This document shows positions 5,621 to 10,462 of a DNA stretch of 10,462 nucleotides, one piece after another (positions within the stretch are counted from its first letter, which is position 1; the number at the start of each line of letters is the position of its first letter). Made by a program: the position numbers and the translations under genes. A model generated the notes under the pieces. That model was not told the DNA's origin, did no database searches, and saw nothing but the letters and a program-made list of their open reading frames with translations. Where the stretch lies: NCBI GenBank assembly GCA_002429315.1, contig DIZC01000059.1, positions 1 through 10,462 of the forward strand, in the 5' to 3' direction. This DNA is from Alphaproteobacteria bacterium UBA6038 (GTDB lineage Bacteria > Pseudomonadota > Alphaproteobacteria > Micropepsales > Micropepsaceae).

Positions 5621-7275
5621 CAGGCGGTCTCCACCCGGGTTACGGGCTTCTTGCCCCAGGCATCGGCGGCGGCGCGGCGGGCGGCGCGGCGGACATTCTC
5701 CGCCAGTTCCTGTTCGTCGCCCCGCCGCGGGTTGTGGCGGCGGATGGTTTCTGCGACCGCCTCGCGCACGGGCGCATGCACGGCATCGGGGATGCCCTCG
5801 AACAGGATGGCGGGATCGGCGGCGGGGCGCCCACGCTGGTCGAGCACCAGGGTGACGGCGATAAACCCGGCGAAACCCATAGCGCGGCGGGCCCGGGCGA
5901 AGCCCTCGCCTTCATGGACACGAATCCGGCCGTCGAGAAACACCCGCCCCGCCGGCACTTCATCGATAATCTCTGCGCGGCCAGGCGCCAGCCGCAGCAT
6001 CTGCCCGTTCTCCACCACCACCGCCTGCGGCACCTGCAGCGATTTCGCCAGCCGCGCGTGCTCCGCCATGTGGCGCATCTCGCCATGGACCGGCACGGCG
6101 ATCTGCGGCCGCACCCAGCGGTACATTTCCGCCAGCTCCTCGCGCGCCGGATGGCCGGAGACGTGGACGAAATGGTCTTCGACCGTGAGCACTTCCACGC
6201 CCAGTGCGGCGAGCTTGTTGTGCAGCGCGTGAATGCCAAGCTCGTTGCCTGGAATGATACGCGAGGAGAAGATCACCGAGTCACCGGGTCCGAGACTGAC
6301 GGTGGGATGATCACCCGCGGCGATGCGCGCGAGCGCGGCCCGCGACTCGCCTTGGCTGCCGGTGCAGAGATAGAGGATGCGGTCCGGTGGCAACTGCGCG
6401 GCTTCTTCTTCGCTGATCACACTGGGAAAATCAGCGAGATAGCCGGTATCGCGTGCGGCCGTGACGATGCGGTGCATCGAGCGGCCGACCAGCGCCACCT
6501 CGCGCCCATGCACGCGAGCCGCCTTCGCAATCGAGTCGAGCCGCGCCACGTTGGAGGCAAAGCCGGTCACCGCCACCCTCCCCTTCAATGTGCCGATGAG
6601 ATCGGTGAGGGCGGTGCGCACGTCCGCTTCGGACCCGGAATGGCCCTGCACCAGCGCATTGGTGGAATCGCACACCAGCGCGAGGGCCCCTTCGTCACCG
6701 ATTTTCCTCAGCGCGTTGATTTCGGTTTTCTCGCCCAGCAGCGGGTCGGGATCGATCTTCCAGTCGCCGGTGTGCACCACGGTGCCGAGCGGGGTGCGGA
6801 TGGCGAGCGCATTCGGCTCCAGGATGGAATGGGTGATGGAGATGAAATCGATGCTGAACGGCCCAAGGTTCAGATGGCCGTGCAGTGGCACGATGTTGAT
6901 GCGCACGCGCTCGGCCAAACCCGCTTCGAACAGTTTGTCCTCGATCAGCCGGGCGGTGAACGGCGTGGCGTAAACCGGGCATTGCAGCTCCGGCCACAGA
7001 TGCCCCACCGCGCCGATGTGGTCCTCATGGGCATGGGTGAGCACGATGGCCAGAACGTCCTCGCGCCGCTCGGCGAGAAACCGGATGTCCGGCATGATGA
7101 TGTCGACGCCCGGCGTTTCGGTTTCGCGGCCGAACAGCACGCCGCAATCGACCACGATCCATTTGCGGTCGTCCGGCGGACCGAAACCGTAGGCATTGAG
7201 GTTCATGCCGATCTCGCCCGCGCCGCCGAGCGGCAGCAGCACGAGTTCGTCTTGCGATGCCGATGAAGGCAGCAT
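5614..7275 (-). CDS. rnj: Ribonuclease J
   Basis: RNase J is a metallo-beta-lactamase/beta-CASP ribonuclease with 5'-to-3' exonuclease and endonuclease activity in RNA processing and decay. The 553-residue product has the family length. The N-terminal fold begins LVLLPLGGAGEIGMNLNAYG (11-30), and the zinc-binding signature HAHEDH is at 81-86. DWKIDPDPL, the beta-CASP elements VTGFASNVARLDSIA, GSQGES and SSRIIPGNE, then HVSGHPAREE (about 368) and PVHGEMRHM (about 393) complete the catalytic core; a C-terminal domain follows. The ATG at 7275 shares one base with the coaX stop (TGATG), suggesting coupled translation; an in-frame ATG at 7296 is possible but would overlap coaX more. The last 20 codons are duplicated at 5026-5086. 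The present tail ends RVETAWV, and its final codons lie outside the duplicated part, so the end may have been rewritten by the insertion. Confidence 0.95.
   Translation of the reverse strand: MLPSSASQDELVLLPLGGAGEIGMNLNAYGFGPPDDRKWIVVDCGVLFGRETETPGVDIIMPDIRFLAERREDVLAIVLTHAHEDHIGAVGHLWPELQCPVYATPFTARLIEDKLFEAGLAERVRINIVPLHGHLNLGPFSIDFISITHSILEPNALAIRTPLGTVVHTGDWKIDPDPLLGEKTEINALRKIGDEGALALVCDSTNALVQGHSGSEADVRTALTDLIGTLKGRVAVTGFASNVARLDSIAKAARVHGREVALVGRSMHRIVTAARDTGYLADFPSVISEEEAAQLPPDRILYLCTGSQGESRAALARIAAGDHPTVSLGPGDSVIFSSRIIPGNELGIHALHNKLAALGVEVLTVEDHFVHVSGHPAREELAEMYRWVRPQIAVPVHGEMRHMAEHARLAKSLQVPQAVVVENGQMLRLAPGRAEIIDEVPAGRVFLDGRIRVHEGEGFARARRAMGFAGFIAVTLVLDQRGRPAADPAILFEGIPDAVHAPVREAVAETIRRHNPRRGDEQELAENVRRAARRAAADAWGKKPVTRVETAWV
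5621..5679. repeat. Direct repeat, copy 2 (native rnj 3' end)
   Basis: This copy is contiguous with the rest of rnj and encodes its tail ADAWGKKPVTRVETAW on the minus strand. Homology with copy 1 stops at 5621, seven bases before the end of the rnj stop codon at 5614-5616, and at 5679 on the other side, where the rnj body continues. Confidence 0.93.
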
Positions 7276-8066
7276 CAGGGAAGCGGCTTGCCGCATTTCG
7301 ATGCGTTGCGCGCGTGGATGAGAACGAGGCCGCGAATGGTGAGGTCCGGATCCAAATGGTCGATCGCCGTGGTCTGCTTGTAGAAGAGATTGGCAAGCCC
7401 GCCGGTTCCGATCACGGTCATGGGCTTGCCGAACTCTTCCTTGATGCGCGCCACCAGCCCTTCTATCAGCCCGAGATAGCCCCAATAGAGCCCCGACTGC
7501 ATGGCAGGCACCGTATCTTTGCCGATGACCGACTGCGTCCGTTGCAGACCGACGCGCGGCAGCATGGCGGCCGCCTGGTGCAGGGCCTCCGCCGACAGAT
7601 TCGGTCCGGGGGCGATGACGCCGCCTTCGTAGTCGCCGTTCTTGGCCACAATGTCGAAGGTCGTGGCGGTACCGAAATCGACCACGATCAGCGCGCCTTT
7701 GTAACGCTCGTGTGCCGCGACCGTGTTAACGAGTCGGTCGGCGCCGACCGCGTTCGGCCGGTCGGTGTTGACGCCGATGCCGAGATCGAGATTGGGATCG
7801 CCCACCACCAGCGGCTCGCAATTGAGGTAGCGCCGGCAGAACTGGCGCAGATCGAACAGCGCCGCGGGCACCACAGTGGCGATGATGGTGGCATCGATAT
7901 CGCCGAAGGAAAGGCCGTGGAATTCGAGCAGCGGCTTCAGCAGCACCGCGTATTCGTCGGCGGTGCGGGTGGTTTCGGTGACCGCGCGCCACTCGGCGCG
8001 GATCGTCTCGCCTTCGCACACGGCGAAGACGATGTTGGTGTTCCCGGCGTCGACGACGAGGAGCAT
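7275..8066 (-). CDS. coaX: Type III pantothenate kinase
   Basis: CoaX catalyses ATP-dependent phosphorylation of pantothenate, the first step of coenzyme A synthesis, in the cytoplasm. The 263-residue protein shows the ASKHA-fold motifs of the type III family: the N-terminal phosphate loop DAGNTN at 6-11, GADR at 108-111 in the pantothenate-binding region, and DFGTATTFD at 130-138, with GGVIAPGPNLSAEAL after it. These exclude the unrelated CoaA and CoaW kinases. Type III enzymes are not feedback-inhibited by CoA and usually need a monovalent cation. Its ATG is preceded by only a weak ribosome site, and the gap to birA is filled by a palindromic repeat, so expression may differ from the genes upstream. 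Its stop overlaps the rnj start. Confidence 0.96.
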   Translation of the reverse strand: MLLVVDAGNTNIVFAVCEGETIRAEWRAVTETTRTADEYAVLLKPLLEFHGLSFGDIDATIIATVVPAALFDLRQFCRRYLNCEPLVVGDPNLDLGIGVNTDRPNAVGADRLVNTVAAHERYKGALIVVDFGTATTFDIVAKNGDYEGGVIAPGPNLSAEALHQAAAMLPRVGLQRTQSVIGKDTVPAMQSGLYWGYLGLIEGLVARIKEEFGKPMTVIGTGGLANLFYKQTTAIDHLDPDLTIRGLVLIHARNASKCGKPLP

Positions 8067-8086
8067 CCGTCAACACTCACACACTG

Positions 8087-8198
8087 TGTCATGGCCCGGC
8101 TTGACCGGGCCACCCAGCGGAGGCGCGTCTGCGCCCCAATGAGTCATTCGCGCGCGGATGCGCGCGGACTGGGTGGCCCGCTTTCGCGGGCCATGACA
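8087..8198. repeat. RIME-like nested palindromic intergenic repeat
   Basis: Two outer arms (8087-8117 and 8169-8198) are inverted copies of each other, TGTCATGGCCCG...GGGCCACCCAG with a few mismatches. Each arm is itself a hairpin (GGCCCGG/CCGGGCC and GGCCCGC/GCGGGCC). Between them lie two more stems: GGCGC/GCGCC at 8122-8135 and a seven-base-pair CGCGCGC/GCGCGCG at 8149-8166. The whole can fold as a cloverleaf. Such elements of about 110 bases with two large palindromes are known as dispersed intergenic repeats in rhizobia and relatives, and their spurious translations (MARLDRATQ, VKPGHD) recur in alphaproteobacterial databases. It fills the gap between birA and coaX, and may stabilise or attenuate the operon RNA. 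Confidence 0.85.
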
Positions 8199-8212
8199 TT
8201 TATTTTTTGTGC

Positions 8213-8950
8213 TCAAAAGAACACCTCCCCCGCCGCGATGATGCGCAGGCGGTCCGAGGCCTGGCGCAACAGTAGCGCGCCTGATGCGTCGATGCCTTCG
8301 AACACCCCGCTGGTCTCCTCGTTGGTCAGCCGTGCGCGGATTCGCCCGCCGAGATTGGCCGCGCGCGCGAGCCACGCATCCCGGATGGGTGCGAAGCCGT
8401 GCGCGCGCCACATCTCATACCATTTCGCGAAATGGGCGGCGAGTTGGGTGAGCGTATCGGGCAGCGGCGGGGAGCTTACGCCCAGCGCGGCGAGCGATGT
8501 GGCCGGGAACTCCGTGTCCGGAGGAAAGTGCGCCAGATTGATGCCGATGCCGATGGCGAGAAAATACGGCTCGCCGCCCGCGCTCGCCGATTCCAGCAGG
8601 ATGCCGGATATCTTGCGGCCGTTTGCCAGCACGTCGTTGGGCCACTTCACCTTTATCTCGGCTCCCGGCGCAAAGTGCGCAACCGTATCGGCCGATGCGA
8701 TGGCGGAGACGAACGACAGCTGCGCGCACTCTGCCGCGGGCCGCCGCGGGTTGAGCAGCAACGTGCTCATCAGATTGCCCTTGGGCGACACCCACACGCG
8801 CCCCCGCCGGCCGCGTCCCGCCGTCTGCTCGCCCGCAGTGATCCAGAGCGGGCCGCAATCGCCCGATGCCGCGAGCCGCCGCGCCTCGTCATTGGTGGAG
8901 CCGATGGTCTCGAAATGGATGTGCCGGTAGCCGGAAGGCCACGTGGTCAC
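8213..8950 (-). CDS. birA: Biotin--[acetyl-CoA-carboxylase] ligase, monofunctional
   Basis: This enzyme activates biotin to biotinyl-AMP and transfers it to a lysine of biotin carboxyl carrier proteins, for example of acetyl-CoA and propionyl-CoA carboxylases. The 245-residue product shows the ligase motifs: GSTNDEA at 17-23, the biotin/AMP loop TAGRGRRGR at 43-51, KWPNDVL at 102-108 followed by KISGILLES, and GIGINL. There is no N-terminal helix-turn-helix, so it is the ligase-only type and should not repress biotin genes itself. I start it at GTG 8950, which overlaps the nuoN stop as GTGA and gives a normal length; the frame stays open further upstream, but only inside nuoN. A propionyl-CoA carboxylase role would fit the nearby mce, though that link is inference. 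Confidence 0.94.
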   Translation of the reverse strand: MTTWPSGYRHIHFETIGSTNDEARRLAASGDCGPLWITAGEQTAGRGRRGRVWVSPKGNLMSTLLLNPRRPAAECAQLSFVSAIASADTVAHFAPGAEIKVKWPNDVLANGRKISGILLESASAGGEPYFLAIGIGINLAHFPPDTEFPATSLAALGVSSPPLPDTLTQLAAHFAKWYEMWRAHGFAPIRDAWLARAANLGGRIRARLTNEETSGVFEGIDASGALLLRQASDRLRIIAAGEVFF

Positions 8951-10383
8951 CGGAAGAACACCTTCGCCGCATGATCCGCCGCTGCGATCAGGGTGCCGGC
9001 ATTGATGACGAAGAGGATCGAGAAGGCCGTGCCAACTGTGGCGACCAGAGCCGTCGCCCAGCCGATGTCGCGATCGAACGCCGGCGCCGGTTCGTCGAAA
9101 TACATCACCTTCACGATGCGCAGATAGTAGTAAGCGGCGACGACGCTGGTGAGCACGCCGAAAATGGCGAGCGCATAAAGGTGCGCCTGGATGGCGGCGA
9201 GAAAGATGTACGCCTTGGCGAGAATGCCGGCGAGCGGCGGCAGGCCGGACAGGCTCAGCATCATCGCCGCGAAGGCGAAGGCGAGCTGCGGATTGGTGCG
9301 CGCGAGGCCGGCCAGATCGTAGATGCCTTCGACCGGCTTGCCGTTGCGCCGCATCGCCTGGATACAGGCAAAGACGCCGAGGTTCGTGACGGCATAGAAC
9401 ACCAGATAGAACAGCATGCCGCGCACGCCGAGCGGCGTTCCGGCGGCAAGGCCCAGCAGCGCGTAACCCATATGGCCGATGGAGCTGTAGGCCATCAGCC
9501 GCTTGATGTTGGTTTGCCCGATGGCCGCAACGGCGCCCAAGGCCATCGACAGAACCGACAGGAAGATGACGATCTGGCGCCACTGATGGAGGGCGTCCGG
9601 GAACGGCGTCAGCACCGCCCGAACCAGTAGCGCGAAGGCCGCGATCTTGGCGGAACTGGCGAAGTAGGCGGTGATCGGCGTCGGAGCGCCCTCGTAAACG
9701 TCCGGCGTCCACATGTGGAACGGCACGGCGGAAATCTTGAAAGCGAGGCCGGCGATGAGGAACACCAGCCCAAAGACCAGGCCGGTGGAGGCGCCGGCGC
9801 CCTTCACCACATGGGCCACGGTGACAAAATCCATGCTGCCGGAGAAGCCATAGATGAGCGAGATGCCGTAGAGCGTCATCCCCGACGACAGCGACCCCAG
9901 CACGAAATATTTGAGGCCGGCTTCGGTGGAGCGCAGGTTATCCCGGTCGATCGCCGCAAGCACGTAAAGCGCCAGGCTCTGCAGCTCCAGGCCCATGTAG
10001 AGGGCGATGAAGCTTTGCGCCGACACCATCAGCGACATGCCGCAAGTCGCGAGCAGCATCAGCACCGGCAGCTCGAAGCGGAGTTTCTGCTCGTCCTGGA
10101 AGAAGCGCTGCGCCATCAGCACGCACGCCGCGGACGACCACAGGATGGCCGCCTTGATAAAGCGGACGAAGCTGTCCACCACGAATGCGCCGTGGAACGC
10201 TTTGGCATCCGGCCCCACGAAGGAGAAATAGGCGGAGGCGGCGATGACCGCCACGGCGAGATACGAGATCAGCTTTGCGCTGCCGTCGCCGCGGATGGCG
10301 CCCACGATCAGCAGCGCCATCGCGCCGATGGCCAGAATGAGTTCTGGCAGGAGCGTGTAGAGATCGGCGGAGAGCGCATTCAT
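8947..10383 (-). CDS. nuoN: NADH-quinone oxidoreductase subunit N
   Basis: NuoN is one of three antiporter-like, proton-pumping membrane subunits of respiratory complex I. The 478-residue protein is full length and hydrophobic throughout, consistent with about 14 membrane helices. Charged residues that matter for pumping are in place: Glu133 in MGLELQSL, Lys158 in EAGLKYFVLG, Lys216 in LAFKISAVPFHMW, Lys246 in SSAKIAAF and Lys390 in AGILAK, close to the numbering in E. coli NuoN. The start MNALSADLYTLLPELILA has GAGG at suitable spacing upstream. As last gene of the nuo operon it normally follows nuoM, which would lie beyond the window's right edge. It overlaps birA by four bases, so the biotin ligase is probably translated with it. 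Confidence 0.97.
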   Translation of the reverse strand: MNALSADLYTLLPELILAIGAMALLIVGAIRGDGSAKLISYLAVAVIAASAYFSFVGPDAKAFHGAFVVDSFVRFIKAAILWSSAACVLMAQRFFQDEQKLRFELPVLMLLATCGMSLMVSAQSFIALYMGLELQSLALYVLAAIDRDNLRSTEAGLKYFVLGSLSSGMTLYGISLIYGFSGSMDFVTVAHVVKGAGASTGLVFGLVFLIAGLAFKISAVPFHMWTPDVYEGAPTPITAYFASSAKIAAFALLVRAVLTPFPDALHQWRQIVIFLSVLSMALGAVAAIGQTNIKRLMAYSSIGHMGYALLGLAAGTPLGVRGMLFYLVFYAVTNLGVFACIQAMRRNGKPVEGIYDLAGLARTNPQLAFAFAAMMLSLSGLPPLAGILAKAYIFLAAIQAHLYALAIFGVLTSVVAAYYYLRIVKVMYFDEPAPAFDRDIGWATALVATVGTAFSILFVINAGTLIAAADHAAKVFFR

Positions 10384-10426
10384 CGCGCCACCCTCACGCT
10401 TACGCTAGCAACCCTACCCTCCCCCT

Positions 10427-10462
10427 GGGGGGGGGGGGGAAAAAAAGAGGGGGGGGGGGGGG
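10427..10462. other. Homopolymer tail, likely contig-end artefact
   Basis: The window ends with 13 G, 7 A, GA, then 14 G. Nothing biological is expected here upstream of nuoN, where nuoM should begin. Long G runs are a known false-call pattern at low-signal read ends in two-colour sequencing. Confidence 0.75.

Noticed and set aside
7257..8930. A 557-codon plus-strand open frame
   Set aside because: It spans coaX, the palindromic repeat and birA in antisense. The repeat's spurious MARLDRATQ translation lies in the middle, so it is a shadow.
8866..9630. Plus-strand open frame opposite nuoN
   Set aside because: It is the low-complexity charged complement of a membrane-protein gene, with no independent signals.

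Overview
This is a high-GC alphaproteobacterial chromosome segment that ends in low-quality sequence, probably a draft contig edge. Every conserved gene lies on the minus strand in the order nuoN, birA, coaX, rnj, mce, proS, lolC/E, lolD. That order is a familiar alphaproteobacterial housekeeping block, which usually continues upstream into nuoM and downstream towards dnaE; neither is visible. A BirA without a DNA-binding domain, RNase J, and a short 438-residue ProS fit the same group. The order or genus cannot be fixed from the window alone.

Right part (5614-10383): nuoN (complex I membrane subunit), birA (biotin ligase), coaX (type III pantothenate kinase) and rnj (RNase J) form a tight operon. 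nuoN/birA overlap by GTGA and coaX/rnj by TGATG. A 112-base nested-palindrome repeat of the RIME-like family sits between birA and coaX. Left part (118-4203): mce (methylmalonyl-CoA epimerase), then a 391-base gap holding one plausible 44-residue membrane peptide, then proS, lolC/E and lolD. proS and lolC/E are 13 bases apart, and lolC/E and lolD overlap by 8 bases.

The unusual part is 4204-5620, between rnj and mce, where related genomes normally have nothing. It holds two plus-strand units. The first (about 4300-5016) is markedly AT-richer and encodes an unrecognised 199-residue protein. The second (5087-5620) carries a GC-rich reading frame with two copies of a 'RGAPxGNRNAxxHG' motif and two AT-rich 42-base repeats. 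It is bracketed by two direct copies of the last ~60 bases of rnj (5026-5086 and 5621-5679, 56 of 61 columns identical). This looks like an insertion into, or duplication of, the rnj 3' end, in the manner of elements that use a gene terminus as attachment site. No integrase or transposase gene is visible. This locus is the best candidate for something undescribed.

No rRNA, tRNA or CRISPR array was seen. Many very long open frames opposite or out of phase with the conserved genes are high-GC shadows and were left out.
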